Source: Bondarzewia mesenterica (lineage: Eukaryota; Basidiomycota; Agaricomycetes; Russulales; Bondarzewiaceae). From it: a stretch of 43,054 nucleotides of DNA. Below, in pieces: positions 1-10,376 of this stretch. The stretch spans positions 1 to 43,054 of the forward strand of contig SGPL01000284.1 in the NCBI GenBank assembly GCA_004802705.1. Direction: 5' to 3'. A model generated the notes under the pieces. That model worked only from the letters and a program-made list of their open reading frames with translations. It was not told the DNA's origin and did not search any database. The first letter of the stretch is position 1; each line of letters begins with the position of its first letter. The position numbers and the translations under genes were made by a program.

Positions 1-3000
1 GAGAGAAGAGAGAGCCAGAGAGAAGGAGAAGAGGAAGGAGGAGAGGCGGCGGGAAGAGCAGCGCAAGGAAGATGCACGGCGGGAGCAAGAAGTCCGATAT
101 GAAGAGGAGAGGCGCAGGCAGAAGGAAGAGCGACGAAGAGAGAGGGAGGAAAGGCGGAGAGCAGAGGAAAGGTACCAAGCTCAGAAGGCGCAGGAGGAGA
201 AACAAAGGGCTGAGCAAAATCGGGTCGTCGAGGACACCTCTCGAGGTACTTCTCATATGCAACCTGTGATGAAGGAGTCGAGGCATAGACGTGTTAAAGA
301 CTCCGATGAGTCTGACAATTCGCTGCGGAAACCTGTGGTATCAATACGGCACGGGCGTCATCGTAAGGAACAGAGCTTGCCAATAGGTGTCGGCGTAAGC
401 ACTTCATAATTCCTTTCATAGAAGGTTAACCAAAACCGTTATTTTCTTCAATCAAGAACGTTGCAGGAGCTGTCCAGCAGCAACAGCACATGCCTGCTAC
501 TTCAACGACCCAGCAAAGTGTTCCTGTACAAGTCGTCGCCCATCCTTCTGAAAACGTTTCTCAGACGACGTTGAGAGAGGCTCGGAGGCATGCCACTCTG
601 CCTCAAGCATCCCTACCAGGACAGCCATCTGAGCTTGCAAAACCATCCAAGCACTCCAGATCTCGAAGCGAAACCGTGCCGTACCCTCCAGGCTATGCTG
701 TCTCAGGAAGTGACAATGAACAGGTGACGAGGAAAGAGCATGTAAGTCTTTGAACGGCCGTACATCTTTTTGTTCGGTCTCACTTTTTCTTTCCCCAGCG
801 CAAGCACAAACACGATACCGTCCGCCCTCCGGGCCAAGTCGCCGATGCCTCAATGTACTATCACGCATCTTCTTCAGCTCAAGGAAGCAGTCGGACTCTA
901 GCGGCACCAAGTTCTCAGCAGCAAGCAACGACTGCCGGACACCCGCCCATGAAACACGAGGTACGTAACAATCGAAGTCAGCGTCCAGTCCGTTCTTATC
1001 AGAGGCAGTCTTCGAAGGGGGTCTCACCGTGGTTGTTCCAACGACAGGAAGACGCAGTCAGTAAAACCACGAACAATCAAAATCCAGTATTGGGTACTGG
1101 ATCAGCGCAATTCCTCCCGACTCCTTCACCTGCCCCTCCTTCAGGTAAAGAAAACCCCTCACCACCAGTATTAAGTATGAAGGCAGGCCAAGGTCCGTCT
1201 GACTCGCGCATGGCCGAACAATACCAGAAGCAGAAAACTCATCTGCGCGCTCTATCAGGGAATGCAGATACACCAAAGCCTTCTCCGGAGCATTCTTATC
1301 AGCCTTCTTTGCGTGCCGCTGTTCCCCTCGAGACTGCTCCGCGCCCGCCTTCTACAAAGCCGATCATTCGTTCACCTGCACCAGTGAACGGCCAGCCTCC
1401 GGGCCCCTCTATTCCATCGCGAGCTATCACTCCCCATTTTGCCTACCAAGAGGAGCAAATTTTGATGGTCCCATCCCCTGCGATACTGCCTGTTGCGTCA
1501 CAATATCACGGCAATAAAGCCGAAACGCCCCGTCCTACGGTTCCTAACGCATCCCAGATTGCTCAGACACGTCTTCCCTTTTCTGTGTCACATCAATCGT
1601 CTTCTGCGCCGATTACTGGCCAGGTGGCATCTCATGACGCTGTGGACTTGGAGGTACCGCTTGTCACGGCCAGCCAATCATACACTTCCCGGCCTTTGTA
1701 TCCTGCTAATGCTGCACCACATTTGACATCCCCCTGGCATGTTCCCTCACCACAAGTATATCATGGCCAGCATCAACTTGAAGAAAGTTCCTCTGCACCA
1801 ATGGTCGTACCTCAGAGCAGTGCGGCAAGACTATATCAGGCCAATCTTGTGAACGAAACTTTTCCGAAACATTCTTCTATAGCAACGGCTGCAACGTACG
1901 GGACTAACGATATGAATGCACGACCCACTGTAGTTCCGCTACCTGGTCAGTCGAGACCAATTGCTCCGGATCTTGCATCTCATTTCCCTATCATGGAACC
2001 GGTGACAGTATTCCATCAGCATTCCTCATCTTTCACCCCTTCACCATACCTCCAACCTTCTCGAGAACAGACCTATGAACACAACTTTGGCGCTGTGCCA
2101 GTAGACCGGCACGGGAGGCATGATGTGCAACATGACAAGAACCATCAGCCTGATCCCACGTCTACCTCATACGGCACGGCTATCCAGCCGGTTGATTTTC
2201 GTCCGCCCAGGGCAACGAAGACACCTTCGCCTCAGCAGCCTTCGCCCTCTATGCCATACAACAGTTCCCCGAAGGGTTCTGTCGCTCCTGTCACTCAACC
2301 TTCTCAACCTGCTCCCGCTCTATCTCCTCAGCCTGTACAGCGCTCGACCTTTGATCACTCGCAGGCTCATGACTCTTCACGATTCTATACGACCAACGCG
2401 TTACCTCACGGCACAACGCCATCAGCATACCCAGCGACATCTGTATACCCTCCGTCATCGTCTCGCACGCACTTAGACGCGACAAATACCACCACCCTAG
2501 ATACTGCCAATGCTCCGAATAATCAACAGCATCGACCAAACAATGGTAATCCCTCCCCACGATCGCAAACCCACACAGTAATTCCTTCAACTCCAGCACC
2601 CATCGCCGCTCGAGTCACCTCCCGCACGCCCTCCTACGAGACGGGATCGACAACTCTGTTGGGTCATACACCATCTTCCCAAGCTTCCATTTTGATGCCT
2701 CCTACGTCGCCCGCTGTCCAAGGATATTCAATTCCTAACCCTCCCATCACTCAGACTAGCCAGCCTGTGAATCCTACGTCGTCTACTAATCCGTACGCTC
2801 ATGCTGCTCCACGATCGGTTCCTCCTTCCCACAATACCTCTGCTACCCGTCAGACTAGTTCTCGTCATCATCAAAGTTCTTCTGTTCCGTCTCCTGCAGT
2901 ACCTTCCACCATCACGCCCGTGCCCGCGCCCGCTGCACCTGTCCGAACACAATCACAGCCTCCCGCATTCCGCACGCCCGCCTCACCCATGCCCGTGCGC

Positions 3001-3908
3001 TCCCATTCCCAAACACAGATTCAAGCTGCATCGATACTTGCTTCGAGAGTTTCTGTGGCAGGCCACTCCTCAACCCCGGCACCCACCCGAGTTCATCGGA
3101 GAGTTGTGCCTACCCTGTCGCCGGAACCTGAGGTTCTGCATACGCCGTCATCTATCGCCCGGTCGACGACTAAACTTCCCCCTTCTCCTCCTCCTGTGAC
3201 GCCGACTTTATCGCAGTCGCATCAGGAGCCGAAGAAGAAGGGAGGTATCTGGTCCGCACTCGGGCTTCGTCGATCGAAGACCACTTCCAAACCACCTCAG
3301 ATCGATCCTCTCCCTCTAACCAAGGTCGACAGCCGTGCCGCCCAGACGTCGTCAGCGGTCAAAGTGACTTTCGCAGAGAAGTCCATGCCGTTCCCTGTGG
3401 ACCCACGCAGTAAGGTTGCGGCGACGTCTTCTTCCCAAACCAAGGCTGCCACGCCAGTGACAGTTCCTATCCCTGGCCATCCACCACGCGAAAGGAAGAC
3501 CAGTGGGTCGTACGGGTTTGGACCCTTTCGTTTGCTCTCTAAGAGGCATCGTACCATGTCCGGTGCATCTGCAGAAGCAGTGGATGGCACCAACGCGGTC
3601 AGTATCCTTCGTCTGCTCTTTAATGCAACATACCATCGTCTTATTTGGTTTGTATTACTGTTTAGGCGAGCACTGTTCTTACATCCCCAGCGGGGTCGAC
3701 ACGCAGCCCCACGCCTGGTCTTCCTCCCCCTCAGCGCGATCCCATACAGGCGGCATACGATTGGAGAAATAAGGAGGAGGAGAAGTTGCGAGAACGCGGG
3801 ACTGGACGCAGACGAAGACCTGGAGTCACGTTCGAAGGTTACGAATCAGATCATCCCCAGGCAGAGCAACACAGGCAGAATTATGTCGCTCGCATGCGGA
3901 GTCGGTAA
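1..3908 (+). CDS. large disordered Ser/Pro-rich protein with charged coiled-coil segment, 5'-truncated
   Basis: I do not recognise this protein. The frame is open from base 2, so the start lies outside the window. Proposed exons are <2-386, 467-741, 799-3597 and 3666-3908, giving about 1,233 visible residues. The first ~90 residues are almost only Arg, Glu, Lys and Gln and should form a long charged helix or coiled coil. The next ~900 residues are low-complexity Ser/Pro/Thr/Gln. A short ordered-looking island follows near 3229-3280 (KKKGGIWSALGLRRSK) and another near 3500-3560 (YGFGPFRLLSKRHRT); such basic/hydrophobic patches in disordered fungal proteins often mediate membrane or partner binding, but that is inference. 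The end is rich in Arg and Glu and stops at TAA 3906-3908. The first intron needs a weak donor (GTGTCG at 387), because the stronger GTAAGC at 395 leads to a stop. The third intron (3598-3665) is supported by continuation of a Pro/Arg-rich frame. Confidence 0.75.
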
Positions 3909-4305
3909 TGCTTCTTCTTTTTGTTGTTCTTGTTGCTTTGCTTCGCCTCGCTATCGTATTTCAAAGGAGTTCTGTTGGAATGAAAGTATTTATGAACCGA
4001 GTTGGTGGATTCGAGTTGTGTTTTTGCGTCACGATTGCGGAAGATTATTTATTATTTTGACGTCCATCGCGTCTGTGCGCAATTTTATGTATCATAGGGA
4101 TTTTTTGCTATCAGTAATTGCAATGGATATGTGTCCCTTTTGTCCCTTTAATCGAGGCTCCCGTCCGATCCGGAGACTGTTCCAGTATACGGGCAGTTGC
4201 TCAGCGTGATGCAAGGCCGCGTGACGTAACGCGTTTTCGTGTCCTACCACTGCGCGTCTCACGCGACAGGTTCATCCTTGGTCCATCTACGAGACAAAAC
4301 ACATC
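3909..4305. other. intergenic region, hypothetical gene to PRI2
   Basis: A gap of about 400 bases. The first half is T-rich and suits a 3' UTR of the upstream gene. The second half should hold the PRI2 promoter. Reading frames cross it but show no protein-like composition. No TATA box or repeat stood out. Confidence 0.5.
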
Positions 4306-6176
4306 ATGTTCAACAGTAGAAAAGCTGCTGAGGTGGAGACGCATTCTGGATTGAAGTACCCTCATCGACTGAACTTGTTCGTCCATCTATCACTTTTTTA
4401 CTTAGTTCACAATACTCATATCCAGGGCCGACCAGCTACGACAGACCGCCTCTTGAAGACATCACCATCGAGGAGTTTGAAACATGCGCAATTGACCGTC
4501 TACGCGTCCTTTCGGAAATAGAGTCTTGCTTCGCGCGTAACCGGCCCTATGATGAGCTGAAAGCCATTGCCATTGCGCAGTGCAACAAGCATCTCCCGCT
4601 GAATGCATCTTCCGCCATCACGGTAGATAGAGACGCGCAAAGGAGGAAAGATCACATTGGTCATTTTGTCCTGAGACTGGCGTTTTGTCGTTCGTGAGTG
4701 GCACGTCGCTTAAGCTGGCTTTAGGAGCTGACTTGCTGATTGGATCGATTCAGTGAAGAGCTGCGTCGGCGTTTTGTCAAAGCAGAAACGACGTTGCTCC
4801 GTGTAAGGTACGATACGGATGGATCGTCCGAGCGAAAGGCATTTCTCAGTTCAAGAGACTTTGTGTGGACATTGGTAGCTTTTCAATCACCGTGTCCTCA
4901 TGCTCTCTTCTTTGATATCGTGCATCACAGGTCGACAGCAAAGAGAAAGCTATGTATGCTTCTGAGTTGGAAGCCGCTACTCCGGGTATCAAAGTCGTTG
5001 TCGACCCTTCACAAGATGCGGCGCAGTCCACTGAAGATTTTTACAAGGTTATTGCGAGTTTCCACCCCTTCCACTCTTATTGAAGTCATGGTCATTTAGG
5101 TCAAATGGACCCGTGTTCCCGATCTGATTGAGCGCCGTAGGGTCTTTCTCAAAGGCGGATGGGCCTATGTTCCTGGCCGTGAACAATCGAGTATTGTGTT
5201 CCAAGAATTTCAGACTAATCTTGAAAAGGCTTTAGAGGCATGATTCTCAAATCACTACGTCTTCAAGACTTGTTCTAACCTCGTGCACCTTTCGTAGATG
5301 ACGGCCAAAGCTCTCCCTCGACTTGATGAGGACACTCGTCTCGAGCCTATCCTTGCAAATCTATCACAAGGTTTCCTCGCTGGTGCATCACCAGAGTGGG
5401 CCGATGGTTCAAACGCAGGTGAAGAAATCAGAGCAGATATGATCGACGAACTCTCGCGAAAGCATTTCCCTCTGTGCATGCGAAATCTTCAAGACAACCT
5501 CAAGCAAAATCATCACCTGAAGCACTTCGGCCGATTACAGTATGGACTTTTCCTGAAGGTATGTCGAGTGGCTTTACGTATTCTCATGCAACTCATGATT
5601 GGGTTACAGGCTTTAGGACTTTCGATAGATGAAGCGATGATGTTCTGGAGAAGATCGTTCAGTGGCTTCACGGACGATCAGTTCAATAAGAATTACAAGT
5701 ACAACGTTCGACACTCGTATGGTTTGGAAGGGAGACGGGCTAATTACCCAGCCAGGAGGTTTGCCTGCTGCTTCTGATCTGCAATGTTCTCCATCTCATC
5801 TTTTACCAACAGCTGCCAACAGATCCTGACGAGCGACCAACCAGGGGCAACCGACTCGCATGGCTGTCCTTACCGTCATTTCTCGATCGACAACCTGAAA
5901 ATCGCCCTTGAATCGGCCTACTCCTCACAGGGCTTGACCTCCGCTGATCTCCCAGAGATAGTGAACACGGTGAAAGGAGGCCACTATCACGTTGCATGCA
6001 CGCGGGTGTTCGAAATCACGCACGCGAACAGAGGCGTGGCAAAGGGAGATGGCGTCGGCGAAGGAGAGAGTGTCACGCATCCAAATCATTATGCGAAGCG
6101 GAGCATGGAGCTAGAGAAGACTGCGGCGCAGGCCGCGACGACGGAGGCGGACGGTGATGTCGTTATGAGTTCCTAG
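4306..6176 (+). CDS. PRI2: DNA primase large subunit (iron-sulfur subunit of primase-polymerase alpha)
   Basis: PRI2 partners the catalytic small primase subunit in the nuclear polymerase alpha-primase complex that makes RNA-DNA primers. Eight exons join in frame: 4306-4376, 4436-4693, 4754-4862, 4931-5047, 5100-5237, 5298-5558, 5610-5758 and 5813-6176, giving 488 residues, the usual length. The first splice rebuilds the family N-terminal motif YPHRLNFYDRPP, followed by EEFETCAIDRLRVL. The C-terminal domain carries HFPLCMRNLQ, HHLKHFGRLQYGLFLK, the NVRHSYGLEG segment, RSCQQIL, GCPYRHF and HVACTRVFE. The four cysteines expected to bind the 4Fe-4S cluster fall at about residues 291, 369, 386 and 430, close in spacing to the human ones. 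The tail is acidic and variable. Intron 5238-5297 appears to use a GC donor. Identity is firm; the first intron (donor GTTCGT) is chosen by homology. Confidence 0.95.
5238..5297 (+). other. probable GC-AG intron in PRI2
   Basis: The exon before this intron ends in codons for KALE, and the next in-frame codons are GCA TGA, a stop. No GT lies at the point where homology requires the exon to end. Splicing GAG|GCATGA...TTCGTAG|ATGACG restores the conserved frame exactly. A GC donor is a known minor class. A base error turning GT into GC would look the same. Confidence 0.6.
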
Positions 6177-6932
6177 ATATCTATCCTCAAGCCTGAGTTG
6201 CCATGTCGCATTTGTATAATCATTCAGAATCGATAGTAGACTTGCGCATCCATCGTCATGGGCTGTTGTGACACTTCTGACATGAAGAGGATAAGAGAGC
6301 ACGAAAGATCGAGATGATTCCAAGACGCAACAATGTCAAGCTGAGGGCTGCTGATCAGATACAGACCACTCATACTTAGTGAGAGCGAAGCTCGAATGAC
6401 TTCGGGAAACGTCATACTGGATGAGCGCATGATGTGCTAATCCAGGCCTGAACAGTGTAGAAACTTGTAGAAACGGATGAACTGTGCTGGATTGCACCTC
6501 GGAGATGACAGGAGGCGATAGGGGGATTGTGAAGGCATGGCGAGGTTGGGAGGCGATAAGATGGGAAGCATGAGGAAACCGAGGAGCTCTTGTTAACTTG
6601 TAGGGGGATTAGGGTCACTTTATTAAGTGCATCTTGTGCCTCATCCGCGTCGAGGTGAGAAGCTTGAATTGTTTGGGAGGGAGCTGAATATAAGGAATGG
6701 GCGTTGAACGTTGATTGCTGACTTGAGGGGAAAACGGACAAAAGCGAGCAAGAAGAAAATGACGGCGAACGGGGGGCATTAAGAGCATGGTGAGAAGATG
6801 AGAAAGGGAGTGCGGAGCCCCAAAACAAAATTGAGGGCTAGCCACGGAAGGTTCCTCCATAATGAGCTCGCCTGCTTCCAACCTGCTTCCACCACGTTGC
6901 CAACCCACATCCACTCCTTTTTCGAACAAACC
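6177..6932. other. intergenic region downstream of PRI2
   Basis: About 750 bases with no supportable gene. Minus-strand frames of 127-138 codons cross it (about 6412-6998), but their composition is Ser/Leu/Pro noise without motifs. Probably it contains the PRI2 3' UTR and a promoter for whatever lies next. Confidence 0.4.
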
Positions 6933-7240
6933 ATGCCTGTTCGGCGCTCGCCAGACAGCCTGAAAACTATTGCTCACAGGCGTCGTCAAGCCAGGCACAG
7001 CCGCGGAAAACCAGAAGGTTGGACTTGGATCATCCGCACCGCAGGATCAACAAGCAGCAGGCGATCTTGGACACTGTTGAAAACCTAGCGGATGGATTTG
7101 CCCGACTTTTTGCCACTGATTCTGCCTCTCGGAGATGGTTCCCTATATCACTCACGCTTAACGCTGTTGTTGGCCCTGACGCCGGGAACCATAGTAGCGC
7201 GGACATTTGGGCTCTTATGGGCCACTTGACGGTGACTTGA
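6933..7240 (+). CDS. possible small hypothetical protein
   Basis: Weak candidate. Translation from ATG 6933 gives Met-Pro, then a 41-nt intron (6939-6979, donor GTTCGG, acceptor CTCACAG) joins in frame to an open frame running to TGA 7240. It starts ASSSQAQPRKTRR and contains INKQQAILDTVENLADGF and ARLFATDSASRRW, which read like real protein with amphipathic helices and would give about 88 residues. The intron is short and the end looks arbitrary, so more exons could follow. I know no family match. It may equally be a degraded exon or chance. Confidence 0.22.
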
Positions 7241-8261
7241 AGTAAAACGTTGGACATTCAGGCGTTCCATGGCATCATTGACAGTTTTCCGACAGCCTTC
7301 TAAGACTTCCACTTGCAGGCAGACAGGTCTTCTCGATGCTTGAAACAAGTTGCAATCATCAACTTCCGAGGTTGGGACATGCTCGAGGAGCGGGCTCGTC
7401 GATCGGACGTCGGGCACAGAGGAAAAAATGGCATCCGAAGAGTGAGCTTTCACCTTGAAATACTCGTTTTCATTTCATTCTAGGAAGAGGCAGATTGTCA
7501 GAATCTGAAGAGTCTGTTCCTCATCGTTTCGTGTCAGACGGAGTGCATGTCACACGTCACGCGTCGGGCGTGACATGACTAGAACGCGCGCCGTTCTGCG
7601 CCATGTCGATGAGCTGTTGTAAGGCGAAGCAGGAGTGATCCCCATGCTCGTGATGATACAGAGTGGAAGATCTCCTGTCCACAGGGCTTGCAGAGGAGTG
7701 GGCAATCACGAAGTTAGGCTGCCGCCCTCGCGCACTGGTTCGACCAATCTGCCAAAGACAGTTGCTTGTCCAGTACGAGACGGTGCAGTCTAGACAGTAA
7801 TGTGCCCACTCCCTCCACCAACTCCCCCACATCGGAAGAGGCTCTTTTGCCTCCATGTGGCTACGCCTGGCTGATCCGTGACATGAAGACAGAGGCAAGG
7901 TTAGATCATTTCAGAGACAAAGTGTCCGAGTCTTCAGGCTAGATGCCGATGGAGGACCCAAAGATGCCCAGCTTCGTTTTACGCACGTTGAGTCCATCCG
8001 AGATTGTTGCGTCTTCGCGTTCCCAGAGTGCCCATCCCAGATCTACAGAGTATGTTGAGTAGGAGTATGCGCGAGGCCGTTTTGTAGGCGCCTGTGGTCC
8101 GTCGCGGCGGCCCCAACTAGCCTGTTTATTGGCATTTTGTACGGCTGTTTCCTTATTTATTACGAGTTCACCGCTCGTTCAAATAAATAGAGCTCATCTG
8201 TTTGCCGACATGCTCACCTTTCTCACCCTCCACCTTCACCTGCACTGATTCACAGTAAAGG
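7241..8261. other. intergenic region
   Basis: About 1 kb without a credible gene. The longest frame (minus strand 7557-7898) has no protein-like pattern. Near 8150-8200 lie AT-rich stretches (TTATTTATTA, AAATAAATAG) that could act as TATA-like elements for the possible gene starting at 8262. Confidence 0.4.
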
Positions 8262-8930
8262 ATGCGAGAATTCTTAGTCGACGCGGGTCCTTTTGGTCCA
8301 GAAGTAAGCGAGAATGAGGAATACGATATCTACCTCTTTTGGCCCTCGCTCAGGCTTCAGGAGTCCCCGAATTCGGGAAACGAACACAGTATCTATGGAG
8401 TGCGATTTTGGCCTTGTCTTCTTATTGAGTGTGCTGGCGTTGACGTGCCTTGCTATAGCCCGTCTTGCCGTCCTTTGATTACGACGATCGCTTTGACGGA
8501 TCGGGATCTCTCTTCTCGGTGCGTCTGAGATACTCTTGCAGTTCCTAACATGAAGTTGACGAGGGACCCAGTCGCCTCTCTTTTTTCCATATTCCTCTGG
8601 GTTTCAATTCCCAGATGTCGCACAAAGCGAATCAGGATTACGCGTAAACACGGAGCTCGAGCGTGCGCCCGCATCCGATTACAGCAATATGGTGAAGATG
8701 GGGATTCTGCTTTCGGTGAGTTGTCCTGGAGATCTGTCCCAGTGCTCCCAACGTTCGTGCATATTGATGTTAATGCGTTGAACTTGCAATTGCGACAGCA
8801 AGCCAGTTATCATCTTGATCTCGTCTTTGAAAAAGTGCGCATGATCCTGCATAGGGCGCTAGGTCAGGCGCGCAACGCGCTGCGTGGCAGGCACATTCCA
8901 TGTGATTTCATCTACTGCCGACTTGTTTGA
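8262..8930 (+). CDS. possible small six-exon hypothetical protein
   Basis: I do not recognise a family. A consistent multi-exon reading exists: exons 8262-8303, 8361-8399, 8459-8518, 8615-8643, 8685-8715 and 8799-8930, with standard GT-AG borders and matching phases at every junction, giving about 110 residues. Readable segments include MREFLVDAGPFGPE, SFDYDDRFDGSGSLFS, MSHKANQDYANMVKMGILLS and ASYHLDLVFEKVRMILHRAL; the last two look like amphipathic helices. AT-rich sequence and a pyrimidine-rich leader precede the ATG. The second acceptor could be 8354 instead of 8361, and one intron is only 41 nt. The unspliced alternative is a 126-codon frame from 8550. The protein ends in Cys-Arg-Leu-Val, formally like a CaaX box, but I would not rely on that. 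Confidence 0.33.
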
Positions 8931-9245
8931 GTTAAACAATGCTTTAGGATGGAAGGATTGTGGAAGGACGTTGTACATATTTAATGCTTTGGGAAGGGAT
9001 GCATGACCATGATATTGAAGACGACGACGACGACAAGCAGGGGCAAAGAGGTTAAGTTGCAGTGCAAGTCAACTGCCACGATGCGTCGCTCGTGTGCTAT
9101 ATTTTAAACCGTTACGTAAGTGGAACGGCTCCTCATTGTAGAAAAGATGATTCGTCCATTCCATATCCCATCCTTTCCTCGCACAACGACGCAGACACAT
9201 TAATTCCGAGCTTTCAACTCCATCTTCATTACATAAACTACCCCC
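8931..9245. promoter_or_regulatory. upstream region of CHO1
   Basis: About 315 bases before the CHO1 start, without a gene. A (GAC)n-like run (GACGACGACGACGACAAG, near 9018) and an AT-rich stretch TATATTTTAAAC near 9098-9109 that could serve as a TATA-like element are visible. Confidence 0.35.
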
Positions 9246-10111
9246 ATGAGCCAACGCAAATCAGCAAAGTGCAGTACACATAATGGTGATGAGAAACCCC
9301 CAGCTGCCGTCTTGCACCAATATCAAGAGAGGGACGGCCATTTCTCTCTGGTCAGGTCGGTCGTGCATTTTACTTGCCCTTCCAGAGGGGTGGTGCTCAC
9401 GGCAGCTGTTCTTGGTGATTCAATTATTTAGAAACTTTCGGCTAGCTGATTTGGTCACCATCATGAACGGCTTTTGCGGCTCGTTCTCCGTATTTTCGTC
9501 GGCGCGCTACCTCTTGACGAACGACGAATCATATCTATGGATGGCACACGTATTTCCCCTTGCGGGTCTGATGTTCGACTTTCTGGACGGGAAGGTTGCG
9601 AGGTGGAGAAAATCAAGCAGTATGTTAGGACAGGAACTTGATTCATTGGCCGATTTGGTATGCCAGACCTGTCTTGCCCGTCCGGCAGACGTATACTAAT
9701 GCCGTGCATTTCAAACTCACTCAGATCTCGTTTGGTGTGGCCCCTGCGGTACTAGCGTTTGCCGTCGGTCTGCGGACAACACTGGACACCGTCGTTTTGA
9801 CGGGGTTCATTTGTTGTGGTCTTGCCCGGCTTGCTCGATTCAATGCGACCGTTGCCCTTGTGCCTAAAGACGCGGCAGGGAAAGCACAATATTTCGAAGG
9901 TCTTCCTATTCCCTCCTCCCTCGGTCTCGTCAGTATTCTAGCGTGGTGGACAAAAAAGGGATGGATCGAGGGAAAGCAGGGCGTCCCATGGGGCACGACC
10001 ACACTATGGGGAAGCGAGAGCGGCACTGGGGAGATCCATTTTGCGAGCTTCGTCTTCGGGCTTTTGGCGGCGGCGATGGTAAGCAAGACGTTGCGCATTC
10101 CCAAGATATAA
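9246..10111 (+). CDS. CHO1: CDP-diacylglycerol--serine O-phosphatidyltransferase (phosphatidylserine synthase)
   Basis: This integral ER membrane enzyme makes phosphatidylserine from CDP-diacylglycerol and L-serine. Three exons (9246-9355, 9432-9657, 9725-10111) give 240 residues. The first splice creates [15 protein letters not shown], the conserved entry to the domain, followed by [17 protein letters not shown]. The CDP-alcohol phosphotransferase signature is complete near residues 88-112: DG-x2-AR, x8, G, x3, D, x3, D (LDGKVARW ... [10 protein letters not shown]), with intron 2 immediately after it. The motif continues into [16 protein letters not shown]. Several hydrophobic segments follow (for example [20 protein letters not shown] and [14 protein letters not shown]), and a substrate-site-like [12 protein letters not shown] is present. 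Start 9246 is chosen because its frame splices cleanly. NSE1 starts 265 bases downstream on the same strand. The other CDP-diacylglycerol user, PIS1, lies 5.4 kb away. Confidence 0.95.
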
Positions 10112-10376
10112 CCTGGAAGACAGGATAAATAGGTGGACACGAGACTACACAGGATTTTTGGACTGGTTTACTGTGTAATACTTGGGCTTACTATTACCGT
10201 ACGGTACGATGTAGACCGATATAGTGGGCAAAATTTCTGGTCCAATATGACGAAGCTTCGACGATTTCCGTGCGCGTTCTGTGTGTCATCCAGCGGCGCG
10301 CCTGTGGCGCATGCCAAACGCGTTCAGGTTGATTAACACATTTCCGTCACGTCGCGTCTTTTCTGCGACGCCTACC

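Noticed and set aside
497..1027. 176-codon minus-strand frame opposite the first gene
   Set aside because: It spans two introns and three exons of the plus-strand gene and has no motifs or splice support.
4377..4435. Read-through frame after YPHRLNLF that would put this stretch in the PRI2 protein
   Set aside because: It leads to a stop before the conserved primase sequence; splicing 4377-4435 gives YPHRLNFYDRPPLEDIT in the correct frame.
8550..8930. Unspliced 126-codon frame ending in a CaaX-like Cys-Arg-Leu-Val, considered as a pheromone precursor
   Set aside because: It is too long for a basidiomycete pheromone precursor, the first aliphatic position is Arg, and no pheromone receptor gene is present in the window.
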